Positions 50,234 to 61,656 of a stretch of 64,000 nucleotides of DNA are shown one piece after another. The position numbers and the translations under genes are program-made. Every line of letters starts with the position of its first letter. Position 1 is the stretch's first letter. Source of the stretch: Stichopus chloronotus (Eukaryota > Echinodermata > Holothuroidea > Aspidochirotida > Stichopodidae); the NCBI GenBank assembly GCA_021234535.1, contig SFZH01000008.1, positions 25,808,455 through 25,872,454 of the forward strand. The letters run 5' to 3'. The notes under the pieces are model-generated. The model worked only from the letters and a program-made list of their open reading frames with translations. It had not been told where the DNA came from and searched no databases.

Positions 50234-52721
50234 TCACCTGGTTCCACTTCAATCCGGGGCTCTCTAGAAATTAAACTTGTTCCAAGCAGAAGGGTCATGC
50301 AGCATACGTCGTTCTCTATGTCATATTGTTTCTCAGTCTATGTCATACAGTAACGCCAGGTAAGCCAACGGCTTTTCAAAAGTGTGAAGTATATGCAGAA
50401 GGACTGAGAAAACGACCGTGGCCACTACTGACTTATTGATCATATCATGCAAGTTGTAGTACGTTCATGATCAGATCGGGGGATTTTTTGTCATCGGAAA
50501 GAGCTTTCATGCAATCTTGTAAGCATTCTTTGTTATCAGGGAGGAGAGAAACACTACCATCGCACACCAGGCTGACAGCTAGTCAGCCACGCCTAGTCAA
50601 TGTACCTCGACCATCCACTGATGTACTCCGTTCATAACTAGAGTCACATTTTTAAGTGGATATGGTAATGTCCCAGTTTCCCACTGGCTGGTCTTCTTTC
50701 AACTGAGTGGCCACACTACGTATGGCAACAGTTTCTGACAAAACGGTTGGAGATGAGCGTACACTGACAGAGTTTCGGCTTTTTCAAACTCACCAGATGG
50801 TGCCAAGGCTTGAAATTAGGATATCATGTTTGCTATTCCTCAATTTATGTAAAAAGAATCAATCTACGGAAAACGGTACTAAGCTTTGGCGCATAGCGGT
50901 TCAAATAACTTTTGGAATATGCCAACTCCCCATGCAGTTAGCCCGAAACGGCGTGTCTCGCGCTTATTCTAGGCTGCATGTGACCAGCCAAATTTAGACA
51001 AAACTTTAAACAAAACCTGGTAGAAAATTTTGCATCCTTTACTTTTATTATTTTCACGAGAAATTATAGTTCAAGAAAAGCCGCTATTTCAACAGTTTTT
51101 ACTCTCTCTCGATTGCAGTTTTTTTACTTAGTGGTTTGTAACCGTCGATGAGTTGCACAACAAAGTATAGAATTAGTTCCTGTTTTGATAACTTTGGTAC
51201 TCAATGATATATCCACCTGAAAGAGAAAGAAATGTCGTACAATTGTATTTTGATAGGTGGGGAAAGCATGAAGTGAGTGATGGCCTGGGAGAGAGGATGG
51301 GAGGGGTCCCCATACACTTTTGAGAAAATACTCACCCAGGCTCTCTAATGCAGTCTAGCGCAATCTTTGGCGCCTTTTCAAGTCATGTGCATAGGTCTGA
51401 AATGTGCTATACTAAGATCTGAAATTTCCAACTTGTATTTCAGATTTTCAGACTATCGTCGCTCCTAGGAATATGAGACATGAAAATAGTACTTAAGATT
51501 TGTTGATAAATTTTTCAATCACTTGGTATACTTATGACACAATTTGGCGCAATATTTGGCATCTTTTGGTATCATAAAATGTGCCACTGATGTATGAAAA
51601 TTCTAAGACCTATTTCAGATATTCCGACTGTCGTAGCTTCTGGACTAAAATGTGAAAAAACCATATATCGAATTTCAGGTTGATTGAAAATTAAGGTCAA
51701 TTACCAGGTAACCTTAGACACAGTCTGGTGCATATGTGGCATCTTTTTTGTCATAAAATGTGCCAGACTGAAACTGGAGTTATTTTTCAGATTTTCCGAA
51801 TATTGTTGTTCTGATATTTTTCAATCAAAGGCCATCAATGCCGGCTTACCTTAAAGACAAAGACTCATCACCTGAGACAATTTCAATTCAAGTTCGTATG
51901 CTAAACCTGACAGTCAGTTCTGGTATGTCTCAAGATTTAATTTATTGTAACAGTGAATATAATGCAGATAGGAGTTCCCCCAATGAGAACAGAGATAAAA
52001 TGTGTTCCAAGAATAATGTGTTTTCGATGCTTTGAGAAAAATCCTCTTTCGCATCGATACAATCGTTCCACTTTCATAGAGTTAAATATACTTAAAACAA
52101 TATCTATTCCTTCTCTGGGTATTACTTTTTAACAACGTTCGTGATGCAAGTTTGTGATTTAAAATTACTAACCAAGACGATATTGTTAAATCTATTGTTA
52201 TGAACGAGAATCAGGGAGCATGTCAAGACGTAGAAAATCAGCATTGTGCTGATTTAAAGCTACCAGTAATGTGATAATGAAATTTTTGAGAGCAATACCA
52301 GGGGACAGAAAACATGCCAAAGATAAAATTAAGACTTTACTTGCTATATACAAATAATTTGGTTCCTCTAGTAGTTTAAATTCTTAGACATTTCAAAAAG
52401 CCAGTATTTTTCTGTGAGTGTGTGTGAACGTGTGCTTAAAAATAGTAATAAGGAAGTTTAAAACGCTCGAAATGTAATATTAACAGGTTAACAATACGGA
52501 TTGCCACAAACAGTAGTTTTTCGAAGCCATACATGTTCATCAGAAATCTGTATTGTGCCTCTTGTCTTCACGTTAGCTGGCATTAGTTATAAAAAAGCAC
52601 CGCCACAGAATACATTTTATTTAATCTGCATTTCACAACTTTTGTGATTTATCATAGACCTTACATGGTTGGAGACATAACAAATATTAGATAATAAGAA
52701 AATTTATTTGTCGATAACATA
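50234..52721. other. Interval between VAMP 5' region and the Ig receptor cluster
   Basis: No recognisable coding frame. Frames near 50707-50997 and 51838-52035 show no domain. The interval holds a degenerate tandem repeat at 51360-51830 and presumably the upstream regions of divergently transcribed genes. Confidence 0.45.
51360..51830 (+). repeat. Three diverged tandem units of about 185 bp
   Basis: Units start near 51360, 51550 and 51731. Each contains CAATNTTTGGCNTCTTTT, a CATAAAATGTGCC-like block, a TTTCAGATTTTCCGACTATCGT-like block and, in the first two, an ATGTGAAAA-like block. Confidence 0.65.
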
Positions 52722-54593
52722 ATGGGATACATCACCGTTAACCGGCATTTACTACAGTTTGTTTTTATCTTGGATAATTTGTTATTGATGTGCCATTCTA
52801 ATACAAATAGAGTGTTCATGTTCGACCAGGATCCCGAGTACAATGTCATGGAGGGAGACGACGTGGAATTAATTTGCTATAGTACTGGAACCAACTATGA
52901 AAATATTTAAAGACGCAGAGCAAGATACGATAATAATAAAAAATGGAGCACTGCGGGTAACCTCGTCACGATACAAGTACGAAATGAATCATCCACCGGA
53001 TCATAACGAAGGGAATCATACATTAATAATAACGGACCTGAGAAGAACAGAAGAAGGAAAATACCAATGTTTACAGGAAGAACCTTTTAATATGCAATCA
53101 CTTATACTAGTTGTCAATTATAAAGCATCGACGCCTATGTGTAGTACCTTTCCTGAGGACCCTGTCTTCTTTGCAGATGATATTTATGACAAGACGATAA
53201 CTTTTCAATGCAGCGTCGGAGATACAGGAAAACCAAAATCTAAACCAGAATTAAAAGGTATTCCTCAATTAGAAAAGGAATATCAGTCAGCGATAAACAG
53301 AAATATCACAAAAAAGACCCTCTCATTGAAAGCTGTCAGAGAATTAAATGGTACCAATGTTTCCTGTGACTTTCTACAAACATTTCCAAAGTCTTTAAAC
53401 ATATCGTCATACTCGGAATCCTGTACTTTTCCAACAGTTCTATTCGTGGATGACTTTGAAGTGACAATTTTACCGGAGAAACATATCTTCAACGGTCTCG
53501 GTAATATTACCTACAGTTGCGTGAATAACTTTCAAAGTTTCAGTAACGTAACCTGGAAAATAACTTCTGATGTACCGACCTTCATCAAATACGTTATTAA
53601 AGATAATTTTTTGACGTTTTTTGTTGATAAATTAGAACTAGGTATTGATACTTTTATATACTTTTCCTGTTCAGGCAATTTTAACAACGTAACTTCTACT
53701 ACACATTCTTGTTTGCATATTATGTTTTCAAAGGAAGACTACGAAACAACATTTTTACTAATTGTAACGGTGTTTCCGACTTCTATTTTTTCGATATTCT
53801 TCATTTCTGTATTGCTTTACTTTTTGTGTAATAAAAGAAGTTTCAAATCATTTCAAAAGAACCAATTGTTGCTATTAACCCGACCATGGACGAAGACGAG
53901 AGCTTTTCGTCAGTTTCGAAAAATGACGACAACAATGTTGAGAAACAAGGTTCAGTAAACACTGAAGATAGGACAACTGATGAGGTATTGATATTTCACC
54001 AAAATTACTTCACTTCACCCGACGAAAGAGAAAGTGTTGATGAGAAACACTTGGCTAGACTGAGTATAGCTAAAAGTTACAGAAAAGCGAAATGTATGTC
54101 ACTTCCATCTACTTATTCACAGAAAACCTTCGACGAAGCCCGACTGTATCAAACAGATGTACCCCTTCCCATATCTAAGAGTACCAAAAGACCAGTCAAA
54201 CCTAAGCGGCACAGAAAACCGGTACTATTTCGACACAGCTCTACAGAAAATCGAATCAAGGAGGTAGGAAAGGAAGCGGTAATAAAGGAAGATTCTCAAT
54301 GGATGGTATCTAAATCACCATCACTTATTTGCTCAAACGGAGATGTGGAATTGTTTGATCTGACGGATGAACATTTTCAAGATATGACAGGTGAGATCTT
54401 TGATGGGGAAATCAAACGTTCAAAAGTGTCCCCTTCTTCTCTTGAGATGGGAGAACCTGTGTGTGGCATTGATTCACTATCTGATGACGTTTATAACACT
54501 ATTGATGAGGACGTTGCAAATGATAAGGTGGATAACGAAGAGGTATACCATATTATTGAAAATGAAAGGATGGATGATGCAACGCATGCATAA
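52722..54593 (+). CDS. Ig-superfamily transmembrane receptor 1, three Ig-like domains, YxxI tail
   Basis: I recognise the fold but no named orthologue. ATG at 52722 has A at -3 and G at +4. A hydrophobic leader (LLQFVFILDNLLLMCHS) is followed by Ig domain 1 (GDDVELICYS to GKYQCL), domain 2 (two Cys, TITFQC and TNVSCDF) and domain 3 (ITYSC, VTWKI, YFSCSG). Then comes a membrane helix at about 53750-53830 with a KR stop-transfer. The roughly 240-residue tail is acidic and Ser/Lys-rich. It contains RPVKPKR (a PxxPxR SH3 ligand) and ends with VYNTI and VYHII, separated by 14 residues. Domains 1 and 2 lack the usual core Trp. Two frameshifts interrupt it: +1 near 52890 and -1 near 53850, where the frame resumes as PIVAINPTMDEDES. 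Length without them would be about 623 residues. Apart from these it is one uninterrupted coding block. Receptor 2 (56936) is a tandem paralogue. A possible poly(A) signal lies at 55258. Confidence 0.8.
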
Positions 54594-56917
54594 ACAGTCG
54601 GTGGTAACTCTACAACACTGTAACAATGCGGTGGATTAAATACAAATCATACTATATTACGAAAACAATTAAGAAAACAATAACACTTTGTTTTTGCAAA
54701 CAGTATATAACCTGCTTAGTTACCGTAATGCATACTGAAGGTGTCGAATGTTGTCTCACTGATACTTCAGTAACTTCGAAGAAACGTTTTGATAATTATC
54801 TTCATCACATTCAATCAAACCATACCCCGTCTTAATGTTCGTCTAAACTAATAACATTTACATTTCCTTATAATCAATGAACATTAATCTGTTTCGAATA
54901 ATGCTTTCAAAATTGTAACTAGCCAACCCAATCCTCTGTCAATTGCAGGGGTGAATGTCTAGATGGGAACACGGGTGGGGGGGGGGGTGGGGAGGGGATG
55001 GGATATATGAGAAGATACTGTGACTAAAATCTCATTGCATGTAGTAAAGTCCTTTTTTGTCAAAGTGGCATGTTATAATTATTATTCTTTTCCGAGGGAC
55101 GGAGAGGGGGGGGGGGGTGAATATCCAACTGTCCAACCGGTGACGCTAGCCCTGTTTTAAATTAAGTAATAAGAGGGATGTGGAATTTTACAAATGGTAA
55201 ATGATGAGAGTAAGTCATGCCTTTTCGTGTTAAAATTGCAAAGATGGTAAATGATTAAATAAAGGAGAAGGCTGCATTGATTTGTATCACTGTCATATTC
55301 TACTGGTCATCAATTCATCTACAGACTGAATTGCATTAGCACAATGTGATGTGATGAGTTTAATTCCTTCATTTTAACCAGACCGACTGCTCCCTAGAGG
55401 AATAAAATTAAAAAAAAAACATATTCATACGAAATGTGCTCAAAGGAGGATATAATGAATTTATGGTTTACACCAACAATGGATCAAGTTACATTCCAAA
55501 TAATTTTCGAAAACAACTCAACGTGGTGTGAAAAGGAGGGTGGTCAAGTACCGAAACTCAAGAGTCAAGTATCCTATCCAGTACATAGACCATTTTCAGT
55601 TCACTGCTTTTTAATAATAATAAAAAGAATAATAAAAGAAGAATAATGAAAGCAGCGTATTAAAGAAGAACGATAAAAGAAGCATAATGAAAGAATAATA
55701 ACAACTTGAAGTCGAAAATTTAATTGATCATGTAAGTTGATGATTGGTAACATAAATACGAGATGCCTATGGGAGCCTTCAAAGAAATTCGTCTATTTAT
55801 GGTCTAGTAAGCTTTTGCAGTAAAACTCGATATTAATCTTTCACTAAATTTGAGTAGAACAATGTCATTTAATCTGTCACAATTACTTTCACAATCGGAG
55901 ACATTTGCATTCATGGAATGACAGACATGAACTTACGATGCATCATTTATAAACAACTGAATTGCTGGATGTCTCTTCCCCGGCTTTTTAAATGAACATG
56001 GATTTCAAGTTACACAATATTCAGGTTCTTCGCTTTATCGCAGAGTTAGATAATAATTATGTCACTGCCTGCCATCTTACTTTTCTTTAAACACACAGGA
56101 TTTTAAGGCTACACATACACCGCTCCTTGAAATTTATTTTACTTGTCGAAAACAACCCGATTCAATTATTAATTATATAGTTTAATTATTAAATATATTT
56201 AATTATTAAATATATAACAATCAATAACATATGTAATACTGATATACTTAATTATATAGCTACGTAATGTTTCGTTTTCTTGATCAGAAAAAACGCTATA
56301 GGCTATCTTTAGTATGCAGTTTATGATCCTGATACGGTATAGCTTAGGATACCGGTAGTTGAACTTTCAATTGTGACACCTGACTGTAACAGATGTACGA
56401 TAAATCCGATGACACTAGTTACTAGTTAACGAAAGTTAAGTAAGTCCACTTGAAATAACGTGATTATGCCTCAGTGGACTCTTACGTCAGGTTGGCTTTG
56501 TATTTCCTGTGTTACTGATTTGTTTCTCTCCGACTCGCTGCAACGAGGAAGTGAAGTACAGTTGATAAAGTGGTGTTTGACAAAGATTACGTTATATGGA
56601 TTCTAGAATCAAATGCTTTTGCATGGATCCTTATGGAAGGTTTGAATTGAAGTGTTACGGACTGTGAAGTTTGTCACAAAATATATCCTAAAGACAATTT
56701 ACGTAGTGTTACAAGCCACTCCGAAATTTTCAGAAGGCCTTCGATAACTTTTGAATACTTAAGCGTGTTTGTATTACCCTCGACAATAAGCAAGGATGTG
56801 GAGATTTCGCAAGGGACAAAATAATATTGTGTTGAAGTAAATGGTTGCATTCGGGCAAATGCATCAACTTTGCTTCTAAAGTACAAAGACGAAGATCAAT
56901 GTTGATCTGCTTTGCAG
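54594..56917. other. Intergenic region between receptors 1 and 2
   Basis: No coding frame recognised. It has G-runs at about 54980 and 55110 and an AATAAAAGAAG-like simple repeat at 55605-55700. The 3' end of the interval, TGATCTGCTTTGCAG (ending 56917), is a good splice acceptor just upstream of the receptor 2 start. A 5' untranslated exon of receptor 2 may therefore lie in this interval. Confidence 0.45.
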
Positions 56918-56935
56918 GAAAATAGTCCAAACGTC

Positions 56936-58864
56936 ATGGAATACGACATCCCACCTAAACAACGTTCATTGAGGTTGTATGTCTTACATAGTGTTATATT
57001 GATATGTCATTGTAGGACAAACGCACTTTTGAAATACGATGGCAGTGAATATCATGTACTGGAAGGAGATGATGTTGAATTGGTGTGCCATGCCATTCCT
57101 CCTGTTTCCATGTATTTGGATTCAGAGGAAGACATGGAATTTGTTAAGAAAGGGAAAATTAGTGTTTAATTCAACAAAATATAACTATTGGTCAGACCAA
57201 AGTGCAAATATTTCTACGTTGCTAGTAGAGAACATCACTAGAAATGACAGTGGTGTGTATGCATGTCTCCAACTAGCAAGTGGCATTCAAATCCAGTCAT
57301 TGACACTCATCGTTCACTACAGACCCTCTGTTCCTATTTGCTCCAGTTCAAATCAGGAACTGATCTTCTTTAAGGATGAATTGATCAACACGTCAATTAT
57401 ATTCAAGTGTATCGTTGAGAATGTTGGAAGTCCTGAGTCTACACTTTCCTTTGAAGGAATTCCTCAGGATTTATTATCGCAAATCGTTTCAGTGAAAACA
57501 ATGAGACAAGAGAGAAATCCTTCACATTTGTACCATCCGTGGATATGAACAATACCGTTACGTCATGTGTTGTTCGCCAAGACTTCCCTTCATCAATGAA
57601 TATATCATCCTCTTTAGAATCCTGTTCATTTCCTCAGATATTGTTTATTGAAAACCTTGAAGTTACTATATCACCGGAAAGATATACACTGACTCATCCA
57701 GGACAGATAACTTTTAGATGCTTTAGTAATGGAGGAGATTTGGTTGAGCTTGTGTGGGCAATACCTTCAAGTCTCCCTACCGGCATGCAATATAGTGTCG
57801 ACTCAGGGAATTTAACATTCTCTACTGAAAGTTCGACACATACTGTTATTACTTCCATAGATTTTCAGTGTTCAGGTATGTTACGGAATAAATCATCAAC
57901 CGCAAATTCTCGACTGGATGTTGTCTTGGAAACTAGAGGGATTAATTTAGATTCAAAATTTGTTTTACTTATTACAGTATTTCCTGCATCTGTTTTCGTG
58001 ATATTCCTGATTCCTTTATCTCTTTATTGTTTGTGTAATCACAGAAAATTCAGAGCAGAAGTGAATGGAACACAAGACATAGTTGCAATTAATTCAACTA
58101 TGAATTTTGACCACCCAGTCCCTCTTCCGCCTCGAAGAGACCATTCCAAAAGACTGTCCAATAGAAATTCCACAAAACTTTCGAACAGTGTCCCATGTAC
58201 TCCAGGTAAACCAACTGACAGTTCAACATTTAAGGAATATTCAAATCATATTTATGATAGGAAAAGCAGAGTGGGTGGAAATAACTTTATCGAAGAACAT
58301 GAGACCACCAACAAGACCTCAACTCAATTCGTGTCGTTTCCGTCTTCCTCGCAACAGTCATGTGGGACCCTGGACAAGGAATTCTGGATCCCGACTGAAC
58401 ATCCACGCGTTTTACCGAAAAGCAGTAAAAAATCAGTCAAATCACAGAGAGAAATCCATCGCCCCCTCGAATCTTCTGAACTCTTTGAAACTAACCACGA
58501 GAGTAAAATGTTAGCTAATGTAGCATATCAGGAAGCAAATTCTTCGGAATTAACTTCTGTAGGAAGTTTCTCTTCCCAACCAATATCGGCTGTGATTTGC
58601 CAAGAGGACAGAGCCGATGTTTGTGAGGATGTTTACCATGATGTAAATGATGACGTCACCCATGAAATTATTGATTTGCCACCTTTACCACCTTTCGTCA
58701 ATGAGGTGGATGGATGCAAGGAGGACATCAGTAGTGATCTTTATCATCTCATTGGAGATGACGTCAACTTTTGTAAAAATGATACAGAAGAAGTTTATGA
58801 CGTCATAGGTGATAAAGTACATGTCATAGATGATGTGTCTGAACATGGTGAGTCTGAAATATGA
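56936..58864 (+). CDS. Ig-superfamily transmembrane receptor 2, paralogue of receptor 1
   Basis: Same architecture as receptor 1. ATG at 56936 has G at -3 and +4 and sits 18 bases after a good acceptor. The leader is LYVLHSVILICHC. Domain 1 runs from LEGDDVELVCH to DSGVYACLQL with several N-glycosylation sites. Domain 2 spans IIFKC to TVTSC. Domain 3 has ITFRC, VELVWAI and DFQCSG. The membrane helix lies at about 57958-58032, followed by CNHRKF. The tail, about 275 residues, has PVPLPPRR (PxxPxR SH3 ligand) right after the membrane, PPLPPF, and three tyrosine motifs: VYHDV, LYHLI and VYDVI. The last two are separated by 14 residues as in receptor 1. The frame shifts +1 near 57155 (a run of four A) and -1 near 57490. 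Homology to receptor 1 continues on both sides, for example DIVAINSTM against PIVAINPTM. Unshifted length would be about 642. A possible poly(A) signal is at 59852. Confidence 0.82.
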
Positions 58865-58892
58865 GCGTTGCCCAGAAACTAAAGCACTGTAT

Positions 58893-58972
58893 GTGAAGCA
58901 ATGTACAAAGATATTCAACTCAAATGATGTTTTGTAAGCAATGCACAAAGATATTCAACTCAAGTAGATGTT
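58893..58972 (+). repeat. Two-unit 39-bp tandem repeat after receptor 2
   Basis: AAGCAATGYACAAAGATATT is followed by CAACTCAA and is repeated once with few changes immediately downstream. Confidence 0.75.
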
Positions 58973-61093
58973 TAGTCAATGAAAGGAAAGTAGTGGAAAT
59001 ATTTTGTAAATTATACGAATTTGTTCGTGTATAGGTGTGTGGCAACGTAAAGAAAGCTTAAGTATATTGCTTCTCCTCCACTATCCGTTTTATTTATGTA
59101 TTATCATTGCTCTATTAGTATAATAATAATACCGGTAATGTTACATATTCATTTGTACTTTTAGAAAGAGGTTGAAACAATTAGGTTGAAAGCAAAATCC
59201 CTTAATGCTTCAAAAAGTTCATAAGATATTTCAATTCATTAGCTGTAACCAATATAGTTTTGTGATTATTTTTGTTCCTATTACTAAGTGTTGTACTGCA
59301 ACTCCAATCAATACATTAGCAATGAATAGTAGGCTAAAGGTACTTGACATGTTTGGCAGACAGGCATTTGTTCTAACGTCCTTCAGTGTCCAAATTTTTG
59401 TGTTTTCTTTGTCCAGTTGGCTTGGGTTTTTTTCGTTTTTTTCTTCTTTTTTTTTGGGCGGGTCGGGGGGTATTACTTACGCTTAGACTGTATCAATACC
59501 TTACAAATCTATTCTTTTAAATATTGTTGAATTTTTCAATAGCAAGTACTATGTAAACTGTTCGATGCTATGTGTGAAGAGATTTTTAGTGCATATGTTA
59601 ATAGTTTGAATTGTTATTGACACTTAAAAGTGAAAAAAATGATACAATGAAATATATTTGTAAATGCATTATTGTTATCATTTCAATATGTAGTTGAGAG
59701 CATCAAATGATCGGCTTTATCATTTCAGCTTCTGTAAAATGGTGTAATTAACTTTATAATTCGGCTATGAAAAACACACAATTTCCTGTAGCTTTATGTT
59801 ATATACTCTTCAATTGACCATAATATGTAGTTGACATCAGAGGTGGAGTGGAATAAAACTGTATATACGTTGAACACATTGCCGCTATACCACACGCCCA
59901 AATGAGTTAGCAAGATCACTTCTAAGGAAGCTACCAATATGGATTAATATTGTTCATATGCCACTATTTTTCATGATATGATCCAGCTATATGATATTTG
60001 CAGCATAAAGGGACTTGTATGCTGTATGTTTTAGCACTCGTTAAAAGATTGCGCTTGTCTGCTAGAAATTCCCATTTATTCGTCATTCTCTGACTACTTC
60101 CGAAGATAATTGGCGACATGGAACCTACATCTTTATTGCGATCTAGATATTTGTCAGCAAAACAAAGTAATTGCCACTTATTTCATTGTTTATGTTGGAA
60201 ATAGTAAACATAATAAGAGTAATTCTGATCTTACGACGGAATGGGAAGGGGTTGGGGGAGCTAGGGGCTGAGGGTGTAGGGATATTGCAGAAGTTAGCTG
60301 ATAAAAGAAAAGTGTTAAAAATTATGATAGCAATTTTAAAAGACATGATCCTGTTGTCCTATATATAGTACAAAATGACATCAGTCGTTACTGTATTTTA
60401 CAGGCTCACTGTATTTTACTGAGTAAATTCACAAAATTGTTCTTTACCTGAAATTTTAATCTTGAAAGGTTGTTCGGCATGCATCTAGAAAAGATCAGGT
60501 TTGATTCAGAAGTTGCATAGTACAACCCTGAGTGAAAATCTGTTGAAATTTTGTTTATAGCTTTTACCCTTTTTGAAATATCACTTTTCAAAGTTTGATA
60601 AAAATACGAAACAGATGCACAGTGTGAGTATTTCTTTAGTTAAGCCTATATATTTTGCCTCTGCATTACTTAATTACTGAGTTTCACATTGATAAGTGAT
60701 ATCGATATATTTGAAGACGAAAATACATGCTTCCAAAATGAAACCCTCTGTCCATATAAAATTCACCAATGTCCTTGGAATAAAGGTCACGTAAACAAAG
60801 GATTAACATAAGCCATGTAATAGGAGTCCATCTCTTGGCGTCACAAAGTTGCATACTTTGCCAATGTTTATACATGATATGCACTTGTCTGACAATAATT
60901 TGCCTGTAAAATTGTCATCTTTGATGGAGTTTGATAGAATATGTGACTATTTTTAACATTTTCAATTCGTAATGCACCCAATACCCCAAAATGTCACACG
61001 ACCTTCAAGTGAAATTTATTACGTCAAGTAAGGACTGCCACCTGGTGTTTTTGCTACCTATATCACACCCACTGTGTGGAACCTTCAATGAAA

Positions 61094-61530
61094 AATGCTG
61101 ATTACATCCAAAATAACTTCAAAGTGAGTCGAAACCCAGCGAGAGATACGGAGTACTTTTGAAGTTGATCGATTCACCGACACCAATGGCAGAATGTCTA
61201 AGATGTCTGAAGTGACACATCAATAAGTAAATATTTGGTGCCTTGTTCTTTACTTGAAATTTTAACTTTATAGCAGACAAATTCAACTTAAAAATTTATT
61301 TCGTAAACTAAGCAGTCTGTGACAAATGTTGGTTTTGGTAGAGACTCCTAATAGCTGGTATCGTCGCTTTCTTTATCATAGCTTGAATGAAAATGTTGAT
61401 TAAATCCAAAATCACTTCAAAGTGAGTCAAACCTGAAAAAGAGAAACGGCACACTTCAGAGGTTGATCAGTCTACTGACATGAATGATAGAACATGACAG
61501 CAACATATCAATAAGTAAATGTTTTGTGTA
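61094..61530 (+). repeat. Direct repeat of about 140-160 bp, two copies
   Basis: Copies near 61094-61235 and 61388-61525 share AAAATGYTGATTAMATCCAA, then CTTCAAAGTGAGTC, TTGATC and ATCAATAAGTAAAT. The pair lies just before the third receptor relic. Confidence 0.65.
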
Positions 61531-61542
61531 TTCCTCCCTTGG

Positions 61543-61656
61543 AGTTTCTCCTCTCAAGAAACCTCGTCTATAATTTAGACGGAGGACAGAGTTGATCTTG
61601 AGGATGCTTACAAAGATGTAACTGATTACATCCAAGAAGAAATTTATCAAAACTAA
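61543..61656 (+). pseudogene. Relic of a third Ig-receptor cytoplasmic tail
   Basis: In one frame this reads SFSSQETSSII, a stop, then TEDRVDLEDAYKDVTDYIQ, then EEIYQN and TAA at 61654. Receptor 2 has SFSSQPISAVICQEDRADVC followed by EDVYHDVNDDV at the same place. Identity is strong (FSSQ, EDR, ED-Y-DV) and the DNA aligns with only a three-base gap. The in-frame TAG replaces the receptor 2 Cys codon. No Ig or membrane part was found upstream, so this is a 3' remnant of a third gene or of a terminal exon. Its ending differs from the other two: tyrosines in AYKDV, DYIQ and IYQN. Confidence 0.72.

Larger units (their letters stand above)
58865..61542. other. Region between receptor 2 and the third-copy relic
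   Basis: No recognisable coding frame. It holds a 39-bp two-unit tandem repeat at 58893-58972 (AAGATATTCAACTCAA), which is in the receptor 2 3' untranslated region, and the longer direct repeat at 61094-61530. The phrase TTGTTCTTTACYTGAAATTT appears at about 60438 and 61246. Confidence 0.45.

Noticed and set aside
50707..50997. 96-codon open frame upstream of the receptors
   Set aside because: No domain, leader or homology to the receptor genes; its length is within chance for this composition.
54946..55154. CAGGGG...CCCTG pair resembling another hAT
   Set aside because: The ends match poorly beyond five bases, and flanking 8-mers (GTCAATTG and TTTTAAAT) do not match.
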